From Trichaptum fuscoviolaceum (lineage: Eukaryota > Basidiomycota > Agaricomycetes > Hymenochaetales > Trichaptaceae): a stretch of DNA of 64,000 bases. Below, piece by piece: positions 34,782-45,530 of this stretch. A program made the translations under genes and the position numbers. How positions within the stretch are numbered: the stretch's first letter is position 1; each line of letters starts with the position of its first letter. Location of the stretch: contig CAJSYZ010000008.1 of assembly GCA_910574455.1 (NCBI GenBank), positions 1,050,637 through 1,114,636 of the forward strand, written 5' to 3'. The notes under the pieces are model-generated. The model ran no database searches and was not told the DNA's origin. It was given only the letters and a program-made list of their open reading frames with translations.

Positions 34782-37700
34782 TTAGAAGTCTACGCAGTCC
34801 GTAGCCGAATCCCATTTTGAAGCGTCGTCCTCCTCATGATCACCATCTCCACCTAAATCCTTGTCCTTGTCCTTGCCCTCGCCCTCGCCGTCGTCCTCGC
34901 CGTCGTCCTCGCCCTCGCCGTCGTCATCGCCCTCGCCGTCGTCATCGCCCTCGCCGTCGTCATCGCCCTCGCCGTCATCATCGCCCTTGCACTCAATCTT
35001 GTCAACTCCCTCGTCCCCGCTCTCACTCAGGTTGTCGTCACCCTCAGCATTAGCATGCTCGTCCTCTGCATCACCTTCCACCTCGCCTCTATACTCAGCC
35101 ACCTCACGCTCTTCACCCTTATCGTCGGTTCCGTCGGTTCCGTCTTCCCAATTATCAGCGTCTTCGTCATACGCTTTTTCGCAGGTCGAATCTGCATCTA
35201 TAACGTCAAAATACAAGGAGAAGTCCCTGCCAGTGATACCCGATCCAACAAGTTCGGTGTTCTTTCTCGTATCGATATCTGTACTGGCATCGTAAGCTAG
35301 GAGGCGGGATCGAACCTTTTCCCAGTTTGATTCAGTGAAGAAAGAGGGATTTGACAACAAGTTAACATAGTCGTCCGTATGAGGTTGCCACAGAGCGCTA
35401 GTGAAATACCACTCAGCGCCGCCAAGTTCTTCTTTGATATTTTGCAACCGAGCCACCTGTTTATCAATGGCAACCTTGACCTATCCATGGGAAGATCAGC
35501 GAATAAGGACAATATAAGTGCTGAAAAAAGTAGATACCGCTGTTGCCGCAAGGGCGAGGGCACCGATAGGCTTTCCTATGGTGTTTCTGTCCAGTATTTT
35601 ATGCCGACCCATGGCCAAGACAATGTGTACGGACAACACTGAGACCACAAGGTCAGAGCAGAACAGTCCTTGCTTCTGTACATTTAGGGTCAATGCATGG
35701 ACACAAAATGCGACAATAAATACTCTTTTACTTACCCTCTCCATACTATACCAGCTTTCCCATAGAAACGGTTCGGCTTTCTTCTTGTCAACTAGCGACT
35801 GCAACGTCTTCACAATTGCTTCGTTTCGCATTGATTTTGATTGTTCGCCGCTGATAAAACTTGCAACTGATTGCTCAGCTTTCTCAAAAAGTTTCTTGCG
35901 CCAGCTATCAGAGCATCTCTGGGCCACCTGAAATACAAGGATCGCATCTCAATTTGGTAAAGGTGACTTGGAGATAAGTTAGATTGACTCAACTAGAGAA
36001 CAGATATCGGCGAACTGAGTTTCGTAACTGAATTCCACAGAATCAAACACTTTCCCCCACAGTGAGCTGATGAGCTTATTGTCCGGAGTTTGCCATGGTG
36101 TGACGGACTTTCCAACTGCGCGAAATAGTAAGGTAATAGAATATGAGTCCATCCTGCCTGAGTACCGGGAGGGAGACACTGGTTCGTCGCCCTTTTCCTG
36201 CCTGGCACGCGAGATCCTTCCCTTCCTTCATTTTGATCCTTGTCCTCAAGTCCCACTGATGTCTGCATATAAGTAAATCAGCAAAATATGTCATAGAAAT
36301 GAATTTGATTCGACAAACTGAGCTAGTAGTCCGAGAGACTTTGCGATGACCTTGATAAGCCCCAGTCACTAACACTTCGGGTCCGGGGGTGCAGGATGCT
36401 CTCGTCATTGCAAGGGACGGTGCTCGAGGTGCTAACAACATCTTTCGACCACCAGACTATTAGTAAGAAAAAAAGGTGAATGTCTACATTTAGAGTGTAT
36501 CAATCGACTCTCACTTACTTCATTATCAGCCACCAGCGACTGCCTCTTGCGATTAGAGGTAGCGGATCCAAGCTCCGGCTGCAGCACGTCAGAAAGCTGT
36601 TATCCGTGGCAAGTGAACAGCTCGAAAAGAAGCACTTACTGTCATATCGGCCTCAGGCCGATAAGGAATGTCAGAGGGTTTCCTCTTCTTACTCAAGTCC
36701 TTTCCGCCTGATCAGATACGAACTTAAAATGCCGGTTACCATAGAATTGACGCTTACTGTGGCACCGGCCTGTGTGTCCATGTCAGTCAACAATGACTTC
36801 TTGATCTTGACAGCCTTATTAGCCTATTGAGATGGTTTAAAATAAGTAAACATAAAATGAAGGAATTCATTGCACGTGAAGGTAGAAGAATTACCACATT
36901 AACCTGAGAGTCGGTGTCTGGTGGCGACTTCCTCTTTCCGTTCTTTGTGACTGTGATGTCCTATTCATATTCACACATTAGCGCTCAACTTGAAGTGAAG
37001 AAGGAAACGAATAGTTGCCACAGGAGAGCACCGGAAGTGAGCCTACAGTGCATCGACACTCACACATACCTGTACACGGGGTTCCAAGGCTAGTGATTGC
37101 ACCTTACAACCATAAATAAGGGGGGAACGAGAGAAGTTGAGATAAGATAGACTTACCGGTGCGCTAAGCTGCGAAATAGCAGTCCTCTTGTTTGCATCCT
37201 ATCAAAATACCAATTCAGTAAGCAATGAAGGAAGGATGTACCATGAAGATCACTGTCTGGTACTCACCTGTCCACCTGGATTTATCTTGTTATTCTTATC
37301 CTCGAGTACGGGAAGGGATTACTCAGTAGATTGAAAAAATGTAGAATGATATGACATCGCTTACCGTTGAAACCTGCGACCCGGAAAGAGTGTCACGCAA
37401 TAACTTCCTTTTCTTCGAGTTGACGTTGCTGCTACCTCCATCCTGTTCATGAGACGGCAGTTGGCAGATAAATAATAACGAAGGAATATGAACAAACGGT
37501 CATGGAGCAACTGACATGAATCGAACAGTAATCAGTCGGACTCACACAAGCTTGAGCCGGCCTTGTTAGCCTCTTCGGATCGCTTCCGCCCTATAAACAA
37601 GTTATTCAGACTGCATCTGCCATTCTAATGCTCCGTCAACTCACAACATTTGATTCCGAATCGACAAGATGTGCCTTCTGTTGCACGCTGATTGTGCTAT

Positions 37701-39091
37701 TTTTTACACCATGATAGCTTGTAAGGGTTATTGTTTCTCCTTCATCCTCCCAGGGACTTAAGTTTTCATCATCTGGCAATTCGACGGTGTGTCTGGTGCA
37801 GCTTTGCGTCAGCAAGGCTCATAATATAGTGGTAGCAAAGACAAGAGCGTCAATGTTGCAGGTGAAGGATTTCCAACTTGAAGTTGGGTCTCGGCCCGGG
37901 AGCGTCACGGTAGTAGTAGCCTGAGTAGGTAGTCGGGATGATGATGATCATACTAGTATGAGTTTAATAATTGAGTCTAAATCAAGCTTCTCACTCACCA
38001 TTACATCGACTTGACAGTACCAGATACTGATTCAGACGCAATGCAAGATTCAAACCTCAAACTCACAAATTGATCCTTTCTGAGTCTATCCCTGCCACTG
38101 GCACCTCAAGACCTCCACCCTCTTCACCAATGAAAGTGGAATCATCTGTGTTGCGAAGCGCCCTGACAGGGCGTTTTGTCTTGTCGTTCCGCCTTGACAT
38201 AGCGGGCGAGTCTATTATGTCCGTTTCTTCACCAGAAAGACTCTCGTTCGGTCCTGCAGGAGCGTGAAAGAATGCGTCGTTGGGAGTCACGGTGGCGGCA
38301 GACCTGGACATCTTTGCGGTCTGCACACGTGTGCGAAATGGAAGTTCACCTTTGGAATCTTCTTTCCTAGCCTTTTTTGCAGGCTCCCTGTTTGGCTCAT
38401 CCATACTTGCTGCTTCGCATTAAGGTGAGTCACAGTGTTCAACCTCCAAGCTTTGAGATCATCTGAAAATGTATAGGCAATGTTACTCACGAATATCCAA
38501 GTCTTCGTTGTGTCCATCTTCACAACCCGATACGTCTTTAACATCATTCTTCGAGTCTGTTTATGCCAGTTCAAATGATCTGTGTCATCACTGATCTAAA
38601 GTTGAAGACTTACTGCTAGCTTCGCCTTTTGGCTTTCTACGTCCACGTTTGCCAGTGAGTTTGGGCACTGTTGAGCCCATCTGGGTGCGTGTCTCAAGAG
38701 CCTTTGACAAGTTGTTTTCAAGCTCTACGGTCTCTAGCATCGCTGCTTCTTGGTTCTCTGCTGCAGTCACCTTCTTGCGAACCTTGTCAGCTGCCTCTTG
38801 TTCTTTTGCTGCCCGTTTTTGCTCCGCAGCGAGTTTTTTCCTCTCTTTCGCAACCGCGACTTGCTGGGCCGCAGCTCTGCGGAAGGCTGCCCGCTCTTCC
38901 TTCTGCTTTTCCTTCTCTTCCTTCTCCTTCAATGCCTCATCCCGCCTCTCTGCCTGCCGTACTTTCCTTTTCTCTTTTTCTTCCTTCTCCCGCAATATCT
39001 CCTCCTGTGTTCGTCTTGTTCTGAGTTGTCCAACGACTGCTCCGGGGTGCTTTTCGCTGTTCTTAGCTCTTGTCTGTCTTTGAGTTGACAT
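34782..39091 (-). CDS. Coiled-coil/acidic companion protein of copy B (TnpA-like position)
   Basis: Counterpart of the gene at 7225, read leftward from 39091. Exon 1 (to about 38588) starts MSTQRQTRAKNSEKHPGAVV and encodes an uninterrupted Glu/Lys/Arg coiled coil; the frameshift of copy A is absent. Then come a LPFRTRVQTAKMSRSAA / TKRPVRALRNTDDST block, a chain of tiny exons (about 37750-36500) with repeated basic modules (KKRKPSDIP, GKRKSPPDTDSQ), the AEPFLWESWYSMER helical block, and WYFTSALWQPHTDDYVNLLS. The very acidic C-terminus contains a tandem DGEGDD repeat and ends WDSATDCVDF at 34782. By position and composition it could be the DNA-binding accessory protein of the element; no known DNA-binding domain is visible. 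I found no clear lesion, but the small-exon region was not fully resolved. Confidence 0.65.
34890..34990. repeat. 18-bp tandem repeat in the acidic tail
   Basis: About five copies of an 18-bp unit (CCCTCGCCGTCGTCATCG and variants) encode alternating Asp/Gly/Glu on the minus strand. Copy A has a different acidic sequence here, so the array expanded after the copies diverged. Confidence 0.8.
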
Positions 39092-39363
39092 TTTGTGCAG
39101 TGTTTTGAGACTTGTATGATGATAAGATGTGTCGAAGGTGCAAGTTCAAGATCAGGGAGGCGGGGGCGTCTATCTTAGACAAGTTGAAAATTTACGCCCA
39201 CTACTACCGTGACTACTCTATGACTAATTTTAACTCAGGTTCAAGTTCACTGGCACTCCGAGTCCGAGTCACTGCCAGTGCTAGCAGCCTGCCAGTGCCA
39301 GTGAGGCTCAGCTGTGAGTCCCAATTGTCAACGTGTACTACTACTGAGGTTACATTCAAGTTG
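39092..39363. promoter_or_regulatory. Divergent promoter of copy B
   Basis: This 272-bp gap lies between the companion gene and transposase starts. It contains GCCAGTGCTAG, GCCTGCCAGTG, CACTGGCACTCC and TTCAAGTTCA words, a reduced version of the array at 6636-7224. Confidence 0.5.
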
Positions 39364-42300
39364 ATGCCAGCGACACGGAAAAAGCACGATCCCTTTCATT
39401 TTCCACCAACTATTCGATGCACCTTGCCCAGCTGTAGTAGGATGTTCAAGAGTCAATCTGGAAGAGCAAGACATGAATATTCAGCTCATCCGACGTCATT
39501 CTTGGCAAGTTCTTCTGCTTGTGGTCATGAATATGAATTGTCACCTATTCGACCCATACGAGCTCCAAGTCCTCAACTTGAAGCTCTCCTGAGGTCGTCC
39601 GAACTTCCATCAGAGGGTCATCTTGAGAGCGGCTCTGACTCCTACGATTACGATATTTCCATGCTTACACAGGATATCTCGATGCTCAGTATAGGCCGAG
39701 ACGAGCTGCTTCAAGATTTGGGACAGACCTGATTCTCTGTCCCATTCTGTCACCGGAAGTGACAGTGGCCGTTCTGAAGACTTGGATTCCGACATTGGAG
39801 ATTATGAGGAGAGCGAGGATAACTTGAAGGTGTATCACAGATACTTGAATGGTGCGCGCCAAATCAATTGTTCCCGGTTTACTGTAGCATTTTGACACCA
39901 AACATTGTGCAGCCACTCCATGCGATGCAGAAGGGAACTTCTTGGAATATGAAGACTCACCCGCTCCGCGAAACGAATCTGCGTCAAATGACTGGTTTCC
40001 CTATTCGTGCCGAGCAGATTTTGAGCTCGCAGATTTTCTCTATCGGGAAGAGCAAATGTCTGCTGGGAACATAACAAAGCTTCTGGGAATCATGAAGGCT
40101 TATCAGCTGATTCAGGCGGCGGAGAATGTAAAATCTTGCGGATGTTCCGAATTGGATGCGACAGAGCCTGACGATGACTTGGATCTGGGTTCAACTAGTA
40201 CGCTACTCGATGGAGATGCGCAAAAAATGTATAACATCATTGATGCTACGAAAGTCGGTGATGTGTCTTGGAAATCCTTTAGTAACTTCTACACAGACGA
40301 CAATGGCCAAAAGGTGACAAATGACAATACCGAGTCATGGAAGAGGAAAGAATATGATGTATGGTATTGGGATCCTTTGGAAGTGATCCGGAATTTGGTG
40401 GACAATCCGGCGTTGGAAGGCGAATTCGACTATGTCCCGTTTCGTGAATATCAGCCGAAGGAGGATTCTGATGACAACAAAGAACGAGTCTTCAGAAACT
40501 ACATGTCCGGAAATTTTGCTTGGGAACAGGCTGTAAGTCATAAATCATGCAGCATTCGAAGTTCGAGGAAGTGTTCTGATTATCCTTGACTTAGAACAAA
40601 ATCTACGCCGAAGATAAAGCAGTCCATGGGTCCATGTTTGTTCCGGTGATCTTAGGGAGTGACAAGACAACAGTTTCCGTTGGAACTGGCAACAACGAAT
40701 ATTATCTGTTATATCTCTCAATAGGAAATGTATCTAACAAGGCCCGGCGGTCCCAAAAGTTGAATACAGTCCAGCTCGTAGCATTTCTAGCAATACCAAA
40801 GAGTGTGTGTTACAAACTTGAAGTGACCTATTCGATTGTGTTCTGACACTTCAAGTTTGCAGCTGAGCGGCAATACGAAAAGTCAGATGACTTCCGTCGC
40901 TTTAGACATCAAATCTTTCATTCATCTATATCAAGAATCTTGAGTCCACTGAAGACCGCAATGTCTATAAACAATGAACAAACCATGCTCCGGTGCCCTG
41001 ATGGTCACTTGCGTAGGTCGGTTCTCGGACTCGGCTCGTATATAGCCGATTATCCGGAACAGGTGAGTCTATGCGCAATATGCACTGGATGGTGCTGCAA
41101 GTAAGTATTGTCCTTTCCAAAAATCACATCCGACTCGAGTTCGAGAAAATGGCTTAATGCAGCTACTATATAGATGTACAACACCTCACAAGAACCTAGA
41201 TAATCCGGAATTTGTTACAAATCCTCGAACAAAAGAGCTACACGAACGATTGATAGAACAGGTGGATGACAATAGCATAAGTAGAGCCACAATTCGTAAG
41301 GAGTATGGGTTCCACCAAGATATCGTCGTATGTGTTCCAACTTCAAGTTGTCCATTAGATGCACTTACCGCAACTATGTTCCGTACCTTCACCAATGATT
41401 TTCCGCGTGCAGATATATGCGATCTCATTTCTCCAGACCTACTGCACCAAATCATCAAAGGCGTATTCAAGGATCACCTTGTTGAGTGGATTTGCCAGAG
41501 CTTGACCACGACGGAGCTGGACGTTGTGGATAGAAGGTACCGTCTCTCACAAGACATATATTGCAAATGCCTTTGCTAACTTCCACGTAGAATAAGAGTT
41601 GCTGCTCCCTTTCCTGGACTTCGTAGATTCCCCGAAGGCCGAGGCTTCAAGCAATGGACAGGCAATGATTCTAAGGCACTTATGAAAGTATGTGACCTTT
41701 CTATCTTGTTTGAGGCGGTGGTTTGCTGATATTTGATGCAATTTGCTTAGGTGTATCTTCCGGCTATCGTGGGCATTGCGCACGATGATATGATTCGCGC
41801 ATTGAGTGCATTTCTGGACTTCTGTTACCTTGTGCGTCGGTACACGATTACAGCCTCAACTCTTGATCAAATAAAAGCCTCTCTGGATCACTTTCATCAA
41901 TTTCGGCAAATATTCATAGCCAAGGGCATCCGGGATAACTTCTCACTGCCACGACAGCATGCCATGGTCCACTATCCTACAATGATCCCTCTCTTTGCTG
42001 CACCGAGCGGGCTGTGCTCATCAATCACAGAGAATAAACACATTTACGCGGTCAAGGAAACATGGCGACGCTCAAACAGAAATGATCCTTTGGGTCAGAT
42101 GATCACAGCAAACGAACGACTAAGTAAACTCATTGCAGCCAGGGCAGACTTCAAAAGGCGTGGAATGCTGGACGATTCGTTGGCGGAGGCTTCGTGGAGA
42201 GCTTTGCGTGATGTTCTGCGCAAGAATATGTCAGAGTCGGAGGAGGATGAAGCTGAGAGGACCTCAAATTGGAGGGAACAGGTGCAACATCATGGTGCTC

Positions 42301-43376
42301 CATTGGCAAGGGCAAGCGATGATACAGAGGACTTCTTCGATGACATTGTGGGCAAGAATGAACTCAACGAAATTGCAGACCTGGAAGATCCCGGGAGCTT
42401 AGTGCATGGGCCACAGCATTTTGCGGTTCAAGACATACAACATGCTGAACGCCAGATGCGCTTGGGTGGCAAAAATGACCCTTTGAGCTTGATGTTAATG
42501 GCTTCGAAGCAACGTTAGTATTACTTAGTAACCCATGCTTTTGGTGCTGCACATCTGACTTCTTTGTTGTCATCCTTGCAGAGTCCAGTACGGTGTACCC
42601 TAAGCAGCTCACGGCTCTTGTGGCGATAAAAGGCCATCCAGAGCTCCGAAAACTCCGACAGCTCATTAAAGAATACTTATTCAACAAGTACGAGAAGCAC
42701 AACTCCAACTTAAGGGGCTCCTCTGGCAGAGCCGAACCAGCAGTTGAATTGGACATGAGCAATGACTTTTCAATTTTCCATTCAGCCACCGCTTTCTTTG
42801 CCTACCATGGCGAATCGATCCCTATAGAACAAGCAATGAGGGAGGTGATCAGGTCCAATCCCTCTTGGCGCGGAAAAAGCAAGACGTGACGCAGTCCTTG
42901 TTCGAGTTAATACTCGCAAAAAGGGGTTTGCAGGAATGAGAGTTGCCCGTGTTATGCTTCTTTTTTCCTTCACCGCTAAAGGGGAGCATCAGAACTGCGC
43001 TCTCGTCCAATTTTTCAAGCGTGTTGGAGATTCACCCGACCTCAAAACAAGAATGTGGATAGTCGAACCGGAGTTTGAGTTAGAGAGCTCTACCGCCCGT
43101 GTCGGATGCTGTACTACCGGAGTGAATGGCAGATGTCGCTATCACCGCGACTGCAAGGCTCCGAAGCTATCTGTGATAGATGTAGGGGACATCCTCCGTT
43201 TAGCCCACCTCCTGGGGGTTCCGAAGGGTGATGAATGTCCTCCGAAGTCATTGACACCTGAGGAGTCCCTGGATTTTTATGATAAATTCTATGTTAACCG
43301 ATTTGCTGACATGCACATCACGAAACATTGTACGAAAGCAGACATTGGCAATGATAAAGATAAACTCTTCATTTAG
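39364..43376 (+). pseudogene. Plavaka-type transposase, copy B (frameshifted)
   Basis: Same protein as 2666-6635, read rightward. Start MPATRKKHDPFHFPPTIRCT with a C2H2-like finger (CTLPSCSRMFK...RARHEYSAH), then SYDYDISMLTQDISML. The central block 39942-40530 includes YDVWYWDPLEVIRNLVDNPA and FRNYMSGNFAWEQA; then MFVPVILGSDKTTVSVGTGN, PFPGLRRFPEGRGFKQWTGN, YLPAIVGIAHDDMIRALSAF, FLDFCYLVRRYTITASTLDQ, and the C-terminal part to 43376. Two lesions are visible against copy A: one extra base near 39720-39730 causing a stop after QDLGQT, and an A-run of five instead of four near 42876 that truncates after NPSWRG. The motif TTCAAGTT occurs even in its introns (near 40812, 40850, 41345). It is probably not functional by itself. 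Confidence 0.8.
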
Positions 43377-43609
43377 TAGCACATACTACAAAGTAGATTG
43401 AAACCTACAACTTGAAAGTGAGGATATGGCAATTAAAGAAAGAGATGTAAATGAAACAGACCCAGTGCCAGCCTGAGCCACTGCTGCTAGTAGTGGCATC
43501 ATGATCATGATGCCATGCAAGTGTAATCAAGGCATCGACTCTTAGGCTGTATTAACTTCAAGTTGACATCATACTCTTGGCTTGCTTTCAAGTTCAAGTT
43601 GTACAGTTT
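43377..43609. repeat. Motif-array DNA downstream of the copy B transposase
   Basis: This short zone has GCCAGCCTGAG, ACTTCAAGTTGA and TTTCAAGTTCAAGTTG. It is cut at 43609 by the Gypsy element and resumes at 49948, so it was the insertion target. Confidence 0.6.
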
Positions 43610-44185
43610 TGTCAGGAATCCGCCTCAGGTTATTTTATTTCTTTTATTTTTCCTTTATTTTCTTTTACGATCATACTCCGAGTCGGATCCCCGACATGTC
43701 CGGTCCGAAACCGGACTTTCTTTGACTCCGATTCTCTTCCTTTTTGCATAGATTACTTGCCTGTATGTTTGCAGGCCGCTAGGACAAGCGCCCTGCAAGC
43801 AATTCTCTTTTCTTTCTTTCTTCCGCCACTCCGACTCGAACCTCCGCTCTACCGATGCGGGACCCCGACTAGAGCGGGACCCCGAACTCCGACTTACGTC
43901 AGCGGTATAGGTCGGACCTAGTCGGATCAGGGTCCAGTGGCTTGGTACTGTATAGTTTTTGCCTTTGTGCATCAAAACCGCGGATCCCCCTGCGAAGCAC
44001 TCCACTTTTGGCCTCTTGTAAAGTGCTTCTCAGGTGATGTGTTTATCTTTAGCTCTGATGTGTAGAATAGCTTAATTGACTTGTAAAGTGCTTCTCAGAG
44101 TGAGAACCACCGCTCATTGCGTCCGATTGTCGTCCGTGTCCGATTCAGGGTCTCGAAAGCGAAGGAACCACTCTAGGTCGTAACA
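43610..44185 (+). repeat. 5' LTR
   Basis: 576 bp, TG...CA. It differs from the 3' LTR by one missing/extra C in a pyrimidine run near 43811 and one G/A difference near 44120, which indicates a very recent insertion. Confidence 0.97.
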
Positions 44186-44249
44186 TTAGGCCAAAAGTTT
44201 GTTCTTTCGACGCCCTGCGATTGCACCGACCGATTTTTGATCCCTCTGA

Positions 44250-45530
44250 ATGGGAAGATTCGGACAAGAAGACTCCGACGAAGATATGACCGACCCGATC
44301 AACCCCGCGCAAGCAGCGCCCGCGCCAGGCGCTGCTCCGACTCCGACTCCGGGTGCTGCTCCCCCACAGGCCGCACCGCCGCCCCAGCAGAGCGGAGACC
44401 TCCCCCCAGACGTCCTCCAGGCTATCAATGATGCCACCCGACCTCTCCAGTCACACCTGCAGGAGGTGACCGCCGAAAACCAGCGCCTCCACGACTTCAT
44501 GAACCTGTTTGTCCGAAATGCGCAGGAAGGCGCGACCCGCACTCCCAAGGGTCCGAAGGTCGGTGCCCCGCCCGCGTTCTATGGGCGTACTCCGAAAGAT
44601 AAGGAGACAGAGAGTATCAGCTTTGAGGAGTGGTCGCAGAAGGTCCGACTTTATGTCCGGATGCGCCCCCAGGAGTTTGTAGGCAGTCCGACGATGGCCT
44701 GTCTATGGGCCGCTTCGCTACTCCGCGGGCCCGCTGAACAATGGGCTCGTCCGCACACGACCGCCGCCCTCGAGGGCACCGAAGTTCCCGCTCTCATGAC
44801 CGACTTGGAACTCTTCCTGGCGTCCCTCCAGTCCGCGTTCGGACGTCCGAACATCAAGCGCCACGCCGGACAGGAGCTTATGAAACTGCGCCAGGGCAAG
44901 GACACGGTGTCGGAGTATGCGGCGAAGTTTCGTGCGTTGCTGGTGGAGTCGGAGGTGGACTGGGGGATGGAAGGGAAGATGTTGGTGTTCGAGACCGGAC
45001 TCAGCAGTCAGTTCCGCTACGATCTGGCGAGCAAGGAGATCCGGGAGACCAAGAGCTTCGACCAGTGGGTCCGACTGCTTTGCGAATACGATGAGGACTT
45101 GCGTGCGCGTCGGACTGGCTTCAAGCAGAACAACTGGAGTCCGAACTGGGGCTCCCGCTCGCAGACACACCACTCCGCTTCGCGCGGACCGACTCGGGAC
45201 CCCGACGCGATGGACATCGATCGCTTGAGCACTGAAGAGATGATGCGCCGCGGACTTTGCTTCCAGTGCGGTGAGCATGGACATCTGGCTCGAGACTGTC
45301 CGCAGCGGAGCAAGAAATCAAATGTCCGATCGAAGGTGGCTTCACAGACCACCGCCTCGTCGTCCACCGCTCCGCCCGCCGCCTCTGCGCCCGCCGCCGC
45401 TTCCAAGACACCGACTGCGACCCTCGAGGAAGTCCGCGAAGAGACTCCGACCGTGAACGCCGCTCGCACTCCGACCGTTGACGAGATCGCCAAAGCAGTC
45501 GCTGCTGCTCTCAAGAGTCAGGGTTTTTGA
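44250..45530 (+). CDS. gag: Gag polyprotein of the Gypsy element
   Basis: 426 residues. An Ala/Pro-rich N-terminus is followed by a capsid-like helical region (SFEEWSQKVRLYVRMRPQEF, YAAKFRALLVESEVDW) and a CCHC zinc knuckle (CFQCGEHGHLARDC) near residue 335. An Ala/Thr-rich tail follows, and the frame ends SQGF-stop. It packages the element RNA and forms the particle. The stop at 45528-45530 overlaps a slippery heptamer leading into pol. Confidence 0.93.
   Translation: MGRFGQEDSDEDMTDPINPAQAAPAPGAAPTPTPGAAPPQAAPPPQQSGDLPPDVLQAINDATRPLQSHLQEVTAENQRLHDFMNLFVRNAQEGATRTPKGPKVGAPPAFYGRTPKDKETESISFEEWSQKVRLYVRMRPQEFVGSPTMACLWAASLLRGPAEQWARPHTTAALEGTEVPALMTDLELFLASLQSAFGRPNIKRHAGQELMKLRQGKDTVSEYAAKFRALLVESEVDWGMEGKMLVFETGLSSQFRYDLASKEIRETKSFDQWVRLLCEYDEDLRARRTGFKQNNWSPNWGSRSQTHHSASRGPTRDPDAMDIDRLSTEEMMRRGLCFQCGEHGHLARDCPQRSKKSNVRSKVASQTTASSSTAPPAASAPAAASKTPTATLEEVREETPTVNAARTPTVDEIAKAVAAALKSQGF
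45521..45527 (+). promoter_or_regulatory. Putative -1 ribosomal frameshift site (GGGTTTT)
   Basis: The gag frame reads G GGT TTT directly before its TGA, which fits the X XXY YYZ pattern. A one-base slip back continues as TTG AGT GGG into pol, which has no ATG of its own at its beginning. Stimulatory RNA structure downstream was not assessed. Confidence 0.75.
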
